Shown here in pieces: positions 8,660 to 17,642 of a DNA stretch of 64,000 bases. Location of the stretch: positions 753,997 through 817,996 of the forward strand of contig NZ_JAJSAQ010000001.1 in NCBI RefSeq assembly GCF_021729075.1. Direction: 5' to 3'. Below the pieces are notes generated by a model. That model saw only the letters and a program-made list of their open reading frames with translations. It had not been told where the DNA came from and did not search any database. The position numbers and the translations under genes were made by a program. The DNA comes from Microbulbifer guangxiensis (GTDB lineage: Bacteria > Pseudomonadota > Gammaproteobacteria > Pseudomonadales > Cellvibrionaceae). Every line of letters begins with the position of its first letter. Position 1 is the first letter of the stretch.

Positions 8660-9496
8660 TTGAACCGACGACTTGCAGGTATCTTCCTTGGCACAGTGGC
8701 AACCCTCGCAGTGGGGGCGGCCACCCTCTCCAGCCGCAACGAGAGCCAGACAGCCGCATACCAACAGAAAGCACAGGAGCCGCAGTCCGTGACAGAGCGT
8801 CTGGAGCGGCTGGAACAAGAACTGGAGGAATCCCGACGGTTCCAGCGCCAGCTCCTCGATCTCGTCGAGGAACTGCGCCAGTCCATTGAGGGCGACACCT
8901 ATGTGGGCGAGCCCACTACAAACAGCGCCACAATGGATGCCGCAGACAGCGGACGGCGACGGCATGAAACAGCAGGCCGCAGCAAGCGTCTACAGCAGTA
9001 TCGCGATTCCCAGCTGGAGCGACTGATCGACGCAGGCATGGACCCGGCCAGGGCCCAGTTCGTGCTGGAAAAGACCGAGCGCTTCCAGTTCGAACATACC
9101 CGCCTCTCCTACCAGTACCGTCACCTGGCCGACAAGTCCTCTGAGGAAGCCTTGGCCCTGCGCCGGGAACTGGAAATCCACAGCAATCCGCAGCGGATGT
9201 TCTCTCACCTCCTCAGCCCCGAGGAGTTCGACCTCTATCTGGAAGCCAACGGGCGGCGGCAGCAGATCAGTATCGATCGCATCGTACCCGACACACCGGC
9301 ACACGATGCCGGTCTGCGCGCCGGCGACCGGATCATCTCCTACAATGGCGAGCGGATCTTCCACATGGGCGATCTGCGTCAGCAGGTCTATCGGGTACCG
9401 CCGGGGAAAATGGTTGCCGTCGAGATCGAGCGCGCCGGCAGCAATAACCGCGAGACCATCTATGTACCCAGCGGACCGCTGGGGATACAGGGATAG
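8660..9496 (+). CDS. Anchored coiled-coil/PDZ protein, paralogue 1
   Basis: I do not recognise a named family. The 278-residue protein has an N-terminal hydrophobic anchor (about 7-22), a heptad-like coiled coil (about 45-78), a low-complexity linker, an alpha-helical block (110-200) and a PDZ domain (about 203-270) containing AGLRAGDRIISYNG. It ends SGPLGIQG. TTG at 8660 is chosen because GGGAGAG lies 7-8 nt upstream; GTG at 8642 has no ribosome site. It resembles the next gene along the helical block and PDZ, so the two are paralogues. It probably faces the periplasm. Confidence 0.8.
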   Translation: MNRRLAGIFLGTVATLAVGAATLSSRNESQTAAYQQKAQEPQSVTERLERLEQELEESRRFQRQLLDLVEELRQSIEGDTYVGEPTTNSATMDAADSGRRRHETAGRSKRLQQYRDSQLERLIDAGMDPARAQFVLEKTERFQFEHTRLSYQYRHLADKSSEEALALRRELEIHSNPQRMFSHLLSPEEFDLYLEANGRRQQISIDRIVPDTPAHDAGLRAGDRIISYNGERIFHMGDLRQQVYRVPPGKMVAVEIERAGSNNRETIYVPSGPLGIQG

Positions 9497-9665
9497 AACA
9501 TCGGCTGGTGCCTCCACTGACCGATAGGCGAGGATTCTGCACAAGGGTTTCTCTCGCCCTAGGAAACTTGATTACACACGGGCGTAAATACCCGACCAGT
9601 GATTGCCCTGCGCGCCAGAATACTTTTGTCATCGAAAACCACAGCAAAGCAGAACTAACCCTGGA

Positions 9666-9696
9666 TTGACAGAATCGGAGCGATAACGGCAATAAA
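9666..9696 (+). promoter_or_regulatory. Possible sigma-70 promoter for the second PDZ gene
   Basis: A perfect TTGACA at 9666-9671 is followed after 19 nt by AATAAA, a 4/6 match to the -10 box. Spacing is longer than ideal. The position, about 70 nt before the start codon in a 272-nt gap, is suitable. Confidence 0.3.
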
Positions 9697-9768
9697 CCGA
9701 TCGCCAGAAATCTGTCTGCAGTGATCCATTTCGCACTGATTTGACAATAAAAAATTTATGGAGCCGCC

Positions 9769-10653
9769 ATGCATGCCCTGCAGCAACGCTCGATACCAGC
9801 GCCAATCATTCTTCTGCTCGCAGCCGTTACCGGCTTTCTCTTCAGTCTCCCGCTGCTCCCGACAACCCCGGTAAGGGATGGCGCAACCGTCGAAACGTCT
9901 GCACCTGCGCTGGAAAATCGCCTTGCCAGACTCGAGAACTCGATGGCCAGAGCCAGGGAAATACAGGAAAACCTGCTGGCATTGATTGAGGAAATGCACG
10001 GGCAGCCAGTGAGCACTAAGTCTCTTTCCGGAGCGGAGGGAAAAGTGATGGCCGCCGATGGGGCTCCCCGTGAAAGCGCCATGCCGACCAGTCCGCCCAC
10101 TCGCAACTTTTCCAGGTCACGTCGGGAGCTGTTGATCGAGGCCGGGATCAGCCGGGAGCGGGCCGAAAGGATCCTGCGCCGGGAGTGGGAGCTCAGATAC
10201 GAACGGCAACAACTAGGCCATCAGTACAAGCACCTGGAGGATCAATCGACGGCCGAGGCTGTCGCCGTTGCCCGGGAGCTGGAGCGCTATGACAACATTC
10301 CGAAGCTCGTCGGTAGTGAGTTGAGTCCGTCTGAGTATGAGCGGTACCGGGAGGCGACAACACCCCGGGAGAGAATGGTGATCACAGCAGTGCTGGAGGG
10401 CTCAAACGCCGCCAGTGCCGGGATACGCCCCGGGGATCTGCTGCTGTCCTACAACGGCGTTCCCGTGACGGATGCACCCACCATGCGCTCACTATTAAAC
10501 GAGTCAGTGCCCGGCAGCAGCGTGCCAGTGGTAATCAGGCGTCAGGAGGGTGACGCCGAGGAAACGGTCTATGTTGCAGCCGGACCACTGGGCGTACAGA
10601 CCGCGTTCAACGCGGTCTTTGCCGGAAGGAATTCGGGCGGAAACAGTCCCTGA
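9769..10653 (+). CDS. Anchored coiled-coil/PDZ protein, paralogue 2
   Basis: This 294-residue protein has the same plan as the preceding gene: hydrophobic anchor (about 11-31), coiled coil (47-76), linker, helical block (115-197) and PDZ domain (about 202-270). Shared landmarks include LI.AG....RA, QYKHLEDQS, RELE, LSP.EY, GDLLLSYNG and the ending ETVYVAAGPLGVQ, which here continues with a 20-residue Gly/Asn tail. GGAG lies 5 nt before the ATG. The 272-nt gap suggests its own promoter. Function unknown; it may act as a periplasmic PDZ adaptor. Confidence 0.82.
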   Translation: MHALQQRSIPAPIILLLAAVTGFLFSLPLLPTTPVRDGATVETSAPALENRLARLENSMARAREIQENLLALIEEMHGQPVSTKSLSGAEGKVMAADGAPRESAMPTSPPTRNFSRSRRELLIEAGISRERAERILRREWELRYERQQLGHQYKHLEDQSTAEAVAVARELERYDNIPKLVGSELSPSEYERYREATTPRERMVITAVLEGSNAASAGIRPGDLLLSYNGVPVTDAPTMRSLLNESVPGSSVPVVIRRQEGDAEETVYVAAGPLGVQTAFNAVFAGRNSGGNSP

Positions 10654-10751
10654 CAATTCCTGCCAGGCAAACTGGTTGCGTCGGGACCAGGGGCTGCAGG
10701 CAGCGGGTATTCACCCGCAGCCGCCCTGCCCAGGGGGCATGCCGGCCCCTA

Positions 10752-12239
10752 TTATTCGCCGCTGACCTCAGGGCGCATATGCGGGAACAGCAGTACATCG
10801 CGGATCGATGGTGAGTTGGTCAGCAACATCACCAGGCGATCGATACCGATACCTTCACCGGCTGTCGGCGGCAGGCCGTATTCCAGCGCGCGGATATAGT
10901 CCGCGTCGTAGTGCATGGCCTCATCGTCACCGGCATCCTTCTCCGCCACCTGGGCCTTGAAACGCTCGGCCTGGTCCTCCGCATCATTCAGCTCGGAGAA
11001 ACCATTGGCAATCTCGCGGCCACCGACGAAGAACTCGAAGCGATCGGTAACAAACGGATTGTCGTCATTGCGACGCGCCAGCGGGGAGACTTCGGTCGGA
11101 TACTCGGTGATGAATGTGGGCTGGTCCAGGCGGTGTTCCACGGTCTTCTCGAAAATTTCGATCTGCACCTTGCCCAGGCCCCAGCTGTCCTTGAGCGGAA
11201 TATCCAGGTCTCCGGCCACCTTGCGGGCACCCTCGATATTGTCGATATCGGAATGCGACAGGCCCGGGTTGTAGCGCAGGATGGAGTCGAACACCGACAG
11301 GCGCGTGAACGGCTTGGCGAAATCGTAGGTGCTGCCCTGGTACTCCACTGTGGTGGAACCGATCACGTCGGCACAGATACCGCGCAGCATCTCCTCGGTG
11401 AGATCCATCAGGTCATTGTAATCGGCGTAAGCCTGGTAGAACTCCAGCATGGTGAACTCAGGATTGTGCCGCGTGGACAGCCCCTCGTTGCGGAAATTGC
11501 GGTTGATCTCATAGACCCGCTCGAAGCCGCCGACAACCAGGCGCTTGAGGTAGAGTTCCGGCGCCACGCGCAGGTACATATCGATATCCAGCGCATTGTG
11601 GTGGGTCACAAACGGGCGCGCGGTGGCGCCACCCGGAATCACCTGCAGCATCGGCGTCTCCACCTCCATGAAGTGGTGGCCATTCAGGAAGCTCCGGATG
11701 TAATTGATCACCTGTGAGCGGGTGCGGAATACATCCCGGGATTCCGGCGTGGCAATCAGATCCACATAGCGCTGGCGATAGCGCAGCTCCTGGTCGGCGA
11801 TACCATGGAATTTCTCCGGCAGCGGACGCAGTGCCTTGGTGAGCAGCGTGTACTCCTCACAGTTCACGTACAGGTCGCCCTTGCCGGATTTGTGTAGGGT
11901 GCCCTGCACGCCAACGATGTCACCGATATCCCAGCCGCCAAAGCGCTCCTTGAGATCCTTCTGGGTATTTTTGTCCGCGTACAGCTGGATACGACCGGAA
12001 ACATCCTGGATCACCATAAAGGGACCACGTTTCGCCAGGATACGACCCGCCACACAGGCGGACTTGCCCAGTGCCTCCAGCTCTTCCTTGCTCTTCTCGC
12101 CAAACGCCTGCTGCAGGTCGGCAGCCAGGTTTTCGCGGCGGAAACTGTTCGGAAACGCATTGCCCTTTTCCCGCAGCGCGCCCAGTTTTGCGCGGCGTTC
12201 GGCAATCAGCTTGTTTTCGTCTTGCTGGATCTCGGTCAT
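10752..12239 (-). CDS. lysS: Lysyl-tRNA synthetase, class II
   Basis: A 495-residue class II synthetase that charges tRNA-Lys with lysine. The N-terminal OB-fold anticodon domain (about 60-150) precedes the catalytic domain with motif 2 ([14 protein letters not shown]) and motif 3 ([11 protein letters not shown]). The ATG at 12239 has GGAAG 6 nt upstream. It follows prfB by 94 nt, the usual bacterial pair. Downstream, a GC-rich hairpin (10703-10718) without a T-run lies between it and the convergent PDZ gene. Confidence 0.98.
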   Translation of the reverse strand: MTEIQQDENKLIAERRAKLGALREKGNAFPNSFRRENLAADLQQAFGEKSKEELEALGKSACVAGRILAKRGPFMVIQDVSGRIQLYADKNTQKDLKERFGGWDIGDIVGVQGTLHKSGKGDLYVNCEEYTLLTKALRPLPEKFHGIADQELRYRQRYVDLIATPESRDVFRTRSQVINYIRSFLNGHHFMEVETPMLQVIPGGATARPFVTHHNALDIDMYLRVAPELYLKRLVVGGFERVYEINRNFRNEGLSTRHNPEFTMLEFYQAYADYNDLMDLTEEMLRGICADVIGSTTVEYQGSTYDFAKPFTRLSVFDSILRYNPGLSHSDIDNIEGARKVAGDLDIPLKDSWGLGKVQIEIFEKTVEHRLDQPTFITEYPTEVSPLARRNDDNPFVTDRFEFFVGGREIANGFSELNDAEDQAERFKAQVAEKDAGDDEAMHYDADYIRALEYGLPPTAGEGIGIDRLVMLLTNSPSIRDVLLFPHMRPEVSGE

Positions 12240-12333
12240 GGGAACTTCCAATACGGAATGTTGAGTGGTGAAAGCGATTCAATAAGGTTGAGCGGGTGCC
12301 CGGCCTCTGTGGCTGCGGGCACCCCGACAGGTG

Positions 12334-13429
12334 TCAGAGACCGGCCTTGAGGCTGGCCTCGATAAACTGGTCCAGGTCGCCGTCCAGTACCGACTGGCAG
12401 TTACTGGTCTGCACTCCGGTGCGCAGGTCCTTGATGCGCTGGTCGTCGAGTACATAGGAGCGAATCTGGCTGCCCCAGCCGATATCGGCCTTGCTGTCTT
12501 CCATGGCCTGTTTCTCGGCGTTGCGCTTCAGCATCTCCTGTTCGTACAGCTTCGCGCGCAGCATCTTCCAGGCCTTGTCCCGGTTCTGGTGCTGGGAACG
12601 CTCGCTCTGGCAGGCCACCACGATTCCCGAGGGAATATGGGTCAGCCGCACGGCGGAATCGGTCTTGTTCACGTGCTGGCCACCGGCACCGGAAGCGCGG
12701 TAGGTATCCTCGCGAACCTGTGACTTGTCCACTTCGATCTCGATGTTGTCGTCGATCTCCGGGGAGACAAAAACCGAGGTGAACGAGGTATGGCGGCGAT
12801 TGCCGGAATCGAACGGCGACTTGCGTACCAGGCGGTGAACACCGGTTTCGGTGCGCAGCCAGCCGAATGCATGGTCGCCGACAAAGTGGATGGTGGCACT
12901 CTTGATGCCCGCCACCTCTCCTGCGGAGGCCTCCTCGAGGGTGGTCTTGAAGCCGTGAGCCTCGCCCCAGCGCAGGTACATGCGCAACAGCATCTCCGCC
13001 CAGTCCTGGGCCTCGGTGCCGCCTGAACCGGCCTGGATTTCCAGATAGGCGTTGTTCGGGTCGTTTTCGCCGGAGAACATGCGGCGGAATTCCAGCACCC
13101 CCAGCTGCTTCTGCAGGCCCTCGATCTCGCTGGCGACCTCTGCCACGGAATCCTCGTCGTTTTCCTCCACTGCCATGTCCAGCAGTTCGCGGCAGTCGGC
13201 GATGCCGGAGTCCAGGCTCTCGATGGTGGTCACGACGGTTTCCAGGGAGGCGCGCTCGCGGCCCAGCTCCTGGGCCCGATCGGGATTGTCCCAGACGGAC
13301 GGCTCTGCCAGTTCCAGTTCGACTTCAGTCAGTCGCTCTTTCTTGCTGGCATAGTCAAAGATACCCCCTAAGAACGTCAGTGCGCTCCTCGAGGTCTTTC
13401 AGCTGGTTCAGGAGAGGGTTGATTTCCAT
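12334..13429 (-). CDS. prfB: Peptide chain release factor 2, with programmed +1 frameshift
   Basis: RF2 ends translation at UGA and UAA. The gene is in two frames: 24 codons from ATG at 13429 to an in-frame TGA at 13357-13355, then 340 residues in the +1 frame, giving 364 residues as in E. coli (365). The tripeptide SPF and the peptidyl-hydrolysis motif [15 protein letters not shown] are intact. The coding parts are 13429-13358 and 13356-12334. Shortage of RF2 promotes the frameshift and so its own synthesis. lysS follows in the same direction. Confidence 0.97.
13354..13369 (-). promoter_or_regulatory. prfB: prfB programmed +1 frameshift site
   Basis: On the minus strand the site reads AGGGGG TAT CTT TGA C: an internal Shine-Dalgarno-like run three bases before the slippery CTT, the in-frame TGA stop and a C that weakens termination. 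This is the classic RF2 autoregulatory site. The whole arrangement matches the bacterial consensus with no change. Confidence 0.97.
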
Positions 13430-13560
13430 TGTCGCTCGACTTCCGGGCAAATTTAGGGCGGCGCGCATTCTACCGTAGCGCGATGGGGTACTGCCAGAGG
13501 GGGCGCGAGGCCGGGGTCACGCCCCGGGCCCGGTTCAGGAAACGGACGGCATCCCGGAGG

Positions 13561-13995
13561 TCAATTTTCCCCGGAGGGACAGTCCTTGCTCCGGTACTCG
13601 GCCTGTTGCGCCGGGTCAAATCCGAGCTGCAAGGCGGTATCGAGGGATTTTTTGGCGATCAGGTGGAGGTGTATGTCGCCGGTCGCGCCACCACAGACTG
13701 ACGGGTACATACGGTCTGTGCGGACGCCACAACGGGACTCCTGGACTGTCACGCCCTCGGCAGCCAGACGGGAGCGGCTCTCTGCGAGCGTCGTCCCCCC
13801 ACCCTCGCACTGCAGGCTGCCACGACTCTGGAACACCCAGATCAGCTCCTCGGCCCTGGCGGGGGGCTGATCCTCTTTCTTCTCCTCGGGTTTCGCCTCC
13901 TGCTGCTTCTCGGCGGGCTTCGCCTTCTCTTCAGGGGCACAGCCAGCCAGCGCAAAGAACGCCAGCATCAAAAGGCAAAAGGTTTGCAGTCTCAT
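13561..13995 (-). CDS. Putative lipoprotein with four periplasmic cysteines
   Basis: This 144-residue protein has a lipoprotein signal ending LAGC (Cys19), a charged Lys/Glu/Pro linker (20-48), and a compact domain with Cys63, Cys89, Cys101 and Cys139, enough for two disulfides. I do not recognise a family. The start is secure: AAGGAGGAGAACTG precedes the ATG at 13995, one of the strongest ribosome sites in the window. It lies between the LysE-type transporter gene and prfB, on the same strand. Confidence 0.8.
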   Translation of the reverse strand: MRLQTFCLLMLAFFALAGCAPEEKAKPAEKQQEAKPEEKKEDQPPARAEELIWVFQSRGSLQCEGGGTTLAESRSRLAAEGVTVQESRCGVRTDRMYPSVCGGATGDIHLHLIAKKSLDTALQLGFDPAQQAEYRSKDCPSGEN

Positions 13996-14045
13996 CAGTT
14001 CTCCTCCTTGAGAATCCCGGCGCGCGAAATGCAGGCTGCAGCAAC

Positions 14046-14684
14046 TCAGCCGAACGCCAGCCACCCCCCTACCGACAGCATCAGCGTGCCGGCAATGCGG
14101 TTGATCAGGCGCACGTTTTCGCCCCTTTCGAGCAAACGACTCAGGGTGCGGCCACCGGTGGCGTAGATCAACATGCACAGGGTTTCCAATAGCAGAATGA
14201 TAGCAATCAGTACCACCAGCTGCGGCGCCAGGGGCCGATCATCACTGATAAATGGCGGCAACAAAGCAATAAAGAACGCCCAGCCCTTGGGATTGGCCAC
14301 GGCGGTGAGAAATCCCTGCAGTGCCAGCGCGGCGCGGGCCGGCGGCGGCCCCTTGGCGCGATCTTCCGGCGCCACCATCACCATCCGCCCGCGGGCACGC
14401 CACATCTGAATCCCGAGCCATGCCAGATAGGCGCCGCCAGCATATTTAAACAGCTGGAAGGCCTCGGGATATCGCAACATAAGCGCGGCGATGCCAAGCA
14501 CGGCTGACACGGCCACCAGTGCCACACCGGCTAGCTCGCCCAGCATCATCCAGCCGGTGCGACGGACACCCACGGTCATACCCAGCGTCAGCGCCAGGGT
14601 CATGCACATACCGGGCGTGATGGATACGAAGAAAAAAGTCGGCACGAACAGCGCCAGCACGGACAGGTCGATCACTTCCAGCAT
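14046..14684 (-). CDS. LysE/RhtB family amino-acid exporter
   Basis: A 212-residue integral membrane protein with about six hydrophobic spans and the family start VPTFFFVSITPGMCMTLAL (the PGP/PGM turn of LysE/RhtB) and AVANPKGWAFFIALLP. Members export amino acids such as homoserine, threonine or lysine; the substrate is not evident here. Its ATG overlaps the stop of the upstream DMT gene (TGATG), so the two are coupled. hom and thrC lie 3-6 kb away on the same strand, which hints at homoserine or threonine export. Confidence 0.88.
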   Translation of the reverse strand: MLEVIDLSVLALFVPTFFFVSITPGMCMTLALTLGMTVGVRRTGWMMLGELAGVALVAVSAVLGIAALMLRYPEAFQLFKYAGGAYLAWLGIQMWRARGRMVMVAPEDRAKGPPPARAALALQGFLTAVANPKGWAFFIALLPPFISDDRPLAPQLVVLIAIILLLETLCMLIYATGGRTLSRLLERGENVRLINRIAGTLMLSVGGWLAFG

Positions 14685-15592
14685 CAGTGGTGACTCCCCG
14701 CATGGGCGCCATAGCGGCTGAGCAGCATACCCGCCAGCATCAGGCTGCAGCCAATCAGCTCTTTCAATGCCAGCACCTCATTGAGGATCAGCCAGCCCGC
14801 CACCAGTGCGAATACTGCCTCCAGGCTCATGATCACGGTCGCGTGCGACGTCGCCGCGTGGCGCAGGCCCAGCAACTGGAAGGTAAAGGCGACCGCGGTG
14901 GAGAAGATCATCATGTAGGCAATCGGCCAGGCCGCATCCACTGCGCCCTCCAAGGAGGCGTCCTCCACGATCAGCGAAGCGATCGCCGACAGCACCCCAC
15001 AGCAGAGAAACTGCACCGCCGCCAGGCGCAGGGCGTGGAAACCACGGACCAGCCGATCGGCTGTCAGCACCTGAATCGCGAAGGCGAAAGCGCCGGCAAA
15101 CACCAGCAGGTCGCCAATGAGCTGTGCTTCCTGGGTGAAGTCGCTGAGCCAATAGAGCCCCAACAGGGCAATGGCGATACCACCCCAGGTCCAGCGGTTG
15201 GTCGGCTTGCCGAGGGAGAGGCCGATCACCGACACCAGCAGCATTTCCATGCCGGAGATAAACCCGGCGCGGCCGGCACTGGTGTACACCAGGCCGCCCT
15301 GCTGCAATGCAGCACCGAGGAACAGCCAGAAACCGAGAATGGCGCCGGGGCCCAGACAGTCGCGCCAGCGACTGCGGATCGGCACTCCGGGTTGCGGAGT
15401 CGCCACATCACGGCGGGAAGACAGCCAGTAGACGATCGGGATCAGGATCAGTCCGCCGAGGATAAAGCGCCAGGCATTGAAGGCCAGAGGCGGCAGGTGA
15501 TCCATGGCAATCTTCTGCGGCACAAACGCCAGCCCCCAGAAAAAGGCGGCCAGCAACAGCAGCAGCTCCGCTCTTGCCTGTTCTGTTTTCAT
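14684..15592 (-). CDS. DMT superfamily (EamA) transporter
   Basis: This 302-residue membrane protein has ten hydrophobic spans arranged as two EamA repeats (about 8-145 and 155-295); the repeats open with AAFFWGLAFVPQKIAM and a LLVFAGAFAFAIQVL segment. The family exports metabolites and amino acids. The ATG at 15592 avoids a hydrophobic extension with no ribosome site. It overlaps the LysE-type gene by one base. About 250 nt without a clear signal separate it from recJ upstream. Confidence 0.88.
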   Translation of the reverse strand: MKTEQARAELLLLLAAFFWGLAFVPQKIAMDHLPPLAFNAWRFILGGLILIPIVYWLSSRRDVATPQPGVPIRSRWRDCLGPGAILGFWLFLGAALQQGGLVYTSAGRAGFISGMEMLLVSVIGLSLGKPTNRWTWGGIAIALLGLYWLSDFTQEAQLIGDLLVFAGAFAFAIQVLTADRLVRGFHALRLAAVQFLCCGVLSAIASLIVEDASLEGAVDAAWPIAYMMIFSTAVAFTFQLLGLRHAATSHATVIMSLEAVFALVAGWLILNEVLALKELIGCSLMLAGMLLSRYGAHAGSHH

Positions 15593-15846
15593 TACCGATA
15601 AACCTTGAATAAAGATAAAAACCAACGGGGTCGCTACCAAGCCACCGCATCACTTCCAGCAGATAAAGCCCCCGGCTTCGAGCGGGGATCCGCCGGGGCA
15701 ACTCTGCCCGGGACACGCTGTGAATGCATCCCTGCACGCTCGGCGTCGGCATCCCTGCCTCCGACGGTCCCGGGCGGAGTTACCCCGACGGATCCGGCAG
15801 GTTTCGTGGCCGCCCCAGTAATAAGGAGAGAAAACACTCGCCGACC

Positions 15847-17574
15847 TCAAGCCGGCTCCAGGTGACTCACCAGCAGCTGCAGCGACTCCCGGCCACGGAA
15901 CTCGTTGATATCCAGTTTGTAAGCCAGCCGCACCCGCTCCGCGGGCTGCGGCCACTGGTCGGTGTCCACGTTGAAGGCGATGGCATCCAGGGCCAGCTGG
16001 GGGCTGGACTCCGGTGCCACCACCATCTTCAGGTGCCGCTCACCGACGATGCGCTGTTGCAGTAAGAGGAAATCGCCATCGAAAACCGGTTCCGGGAAGG
16101 CTTGCCCCCAGGGTGCCAGCGCGCGCAGCGCCGCTGCCATTTGCAGGTTGAAATCTTCCGGCTGCAGGGCACCGTCGGAGTCGATTACCGCCTGCAACTG
16201 CGCTTCCGTCAGACGATTGCGCACCGCCGCTTCGAAGGCCTCGGTAAACGCCGGCAGGTTTTCCCGCGGCAGGCTGAGCCCCGCTGCCATGGCGTGGCCG
16301 CCGAACTTGCTGATCAGATCCGGGCGGCTGGCCGCCACGTCGCTCAGGGCGTCGCGGATGTGCAGGCCGGGAATCGAGCGGGCCGAACCCTTGATCAGGC
16401 CGTTGTCGCCCTCGGCAAACGCGATTACCGGGCGGTGGAATTTCTCCTTGATACGGCTGGCGAGAATCCCCACTACCCCCTGGTGCCACTGCTCGTCATA
16501 GAGACACAGGCTCCAGGGAATCTCCCCACCCAGCTGTAATTGTTCCAGTGCTGCCATGGCCTCCCGCTGCATGCCCTGCTCGATGGCCTTGCGGTCGCGG
16601 TTCAGGGCGTCCAGCTCCGCCGCCAGCTCCCGGGCTTCCTGGGGATCGCGGGTCATCAGGCAACGGATGCCGGTGCCGATATCATCCAGGCGGCCGGCAG
16701 CATTGATGCGCGGACCGAGGATGAAACCGATATCGGTGGTGGACAGGCGCCGGCGGTCCCGCCCCGCCACCTCGAGCAGGGCCTCGATCCCCGGCCGGCA
16801 GCGACCGGCGCGGATCCGGGCAATGCCCTGATGCACCAGGATGCGGTTGTTATGATCCAAGGGCACCAGGTCGGCCACGGTACCGAGGGCCACCAGATCC
16901 AGGTACTCCGCCATATTCGGCGGCTCGATACCCGCCTCCCCGAACCAGCCGCTTTGCTCCAGCGCGGTCTTCAGGCGACTGAGGAGGTAAAAAATCACCC
17001 CGACGCCCGCCAGGTTCTTGCTCGGGAAATCGCAGTCGGGCTGGTTCGGGTTGACGATGGCGTCGGCATCCGGGAGCTCGCTGCCGGGCAAATGGTGGTC
17101 GGTCACCACCACTTTCATGCCTGCGGCCCGCGCTGCGGCGACGCCGTCGATACTGGAAATACCGTTGTCCACAGTAATCAGCAGATCCGGGCGATAGTCT
17201 TTCGCCACCTCGACGATTTCCGGAGTAAGGCCGTAGCCATAATCGAAGCGATTGGGCACCAGGAAATCCACTCCTGCCGCACCCATGGCCCCCAAAGCCA
17301 GGACCGCCAGCGTGCTGCTGGTGGCCCCGTCAGCATCGAAATCACCGACGATCAGGATTCGTTCACTGGCGCGCACGGAGTGCTCGAGGATATGCACAGC
17401 CTCCGTAAGGCCGCGCATGGCTTCCGGGGCATGCAGGCGATTGAGCCGGTGATCCAGCGCCTCGTCACTGGTGACACCGCGACCGAGAAGCACTCGCTGC
17501 AGGATTTCCGGCGTATCAGAAGCAAAACGGCCAGTGGACAAGTCCACTGGCCGTCGCTGAATTTTCTTGTTCAT
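15847..17574 (-). CDS. recJ: Single-strand-specific 5'-3' exonuclease RecJ
   Basis: A 575-residue DHH-family nuclease (E. coli 577) acting in recombination and mismatch repair. Metal-binding motifs are visible: GDFDADG (Asp78, Asp80, Asp82), VDNG (Asp136), DHH at 159-161, and the DHHA1 segment with GGHAMAAG. The C-terminal OB-like domain is complete. It sits 70 nt downstream of thrC on the same strand, as in Pseudomonas. Confidence 0.97.
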   Translation of the reverse strand: MNKKIQRRPVDLSTGRFASDTPEILQRVLLGRGVTSDEALDHRLNRLHAPEAMRGLTEAVHILEHSVRASERILIVGDFDADGATSSTLAVLALGAMGAAGVDFLVPNRFDYGYGLTPEIVEVAKDYRPDLLITVDNGISSIDGVAAARAAGMKVVVTDHHLPGSELPDADAIVNPNQPDCDFPSKNLAGVGVIFYLLSRLKTALEQSGWFGEAGIEPPNMAEYLDLVALGTVADLVPLDHNNRILVHQGIARIRAGRCRPGIEALLEVAGRDRRRLSTTDIGFILGPRINAAGRLDDIGTGIRCLMTRDPQEARELAAELDALNRDRKAIEQGMQREAMAALEQLQLGGEIPWSLCLYDEQWHQGVVGILASRIKEKFHRPVIAFAEGDNGLIKGSARSIPGLHIRDALSDVAASRPDLISKFGGHAMAAGLSLPRENLPAFTEAFEAAVRNRLTEAQLQAVIDSDGALQPEDFNLQMAAALRALAPWGQAFPEPVFDGDFLLLQQRIVGERHLKMVVAPESSPQLALDAIAFNVDTDQWPQPAERVRLAYKLDINEFRGRESLQLLVSHLEPA

Positions 17575-17642
17575 TCTCGCTCAGCTGGTCGGTTGTACCC
17601 CGGAGCCTCTCAACCGATCACTCAGCATGGAAAGTGAACGCC

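Noticed and set aside
9741-9768. A second perfect TTGACA at 9741-9746 before the second PDZ gene
   Set aside because: It is only 28 nt from the start codon, so a -10 and transcription start would fall in or after the ATG; it may be chance in an AT-rich spot.
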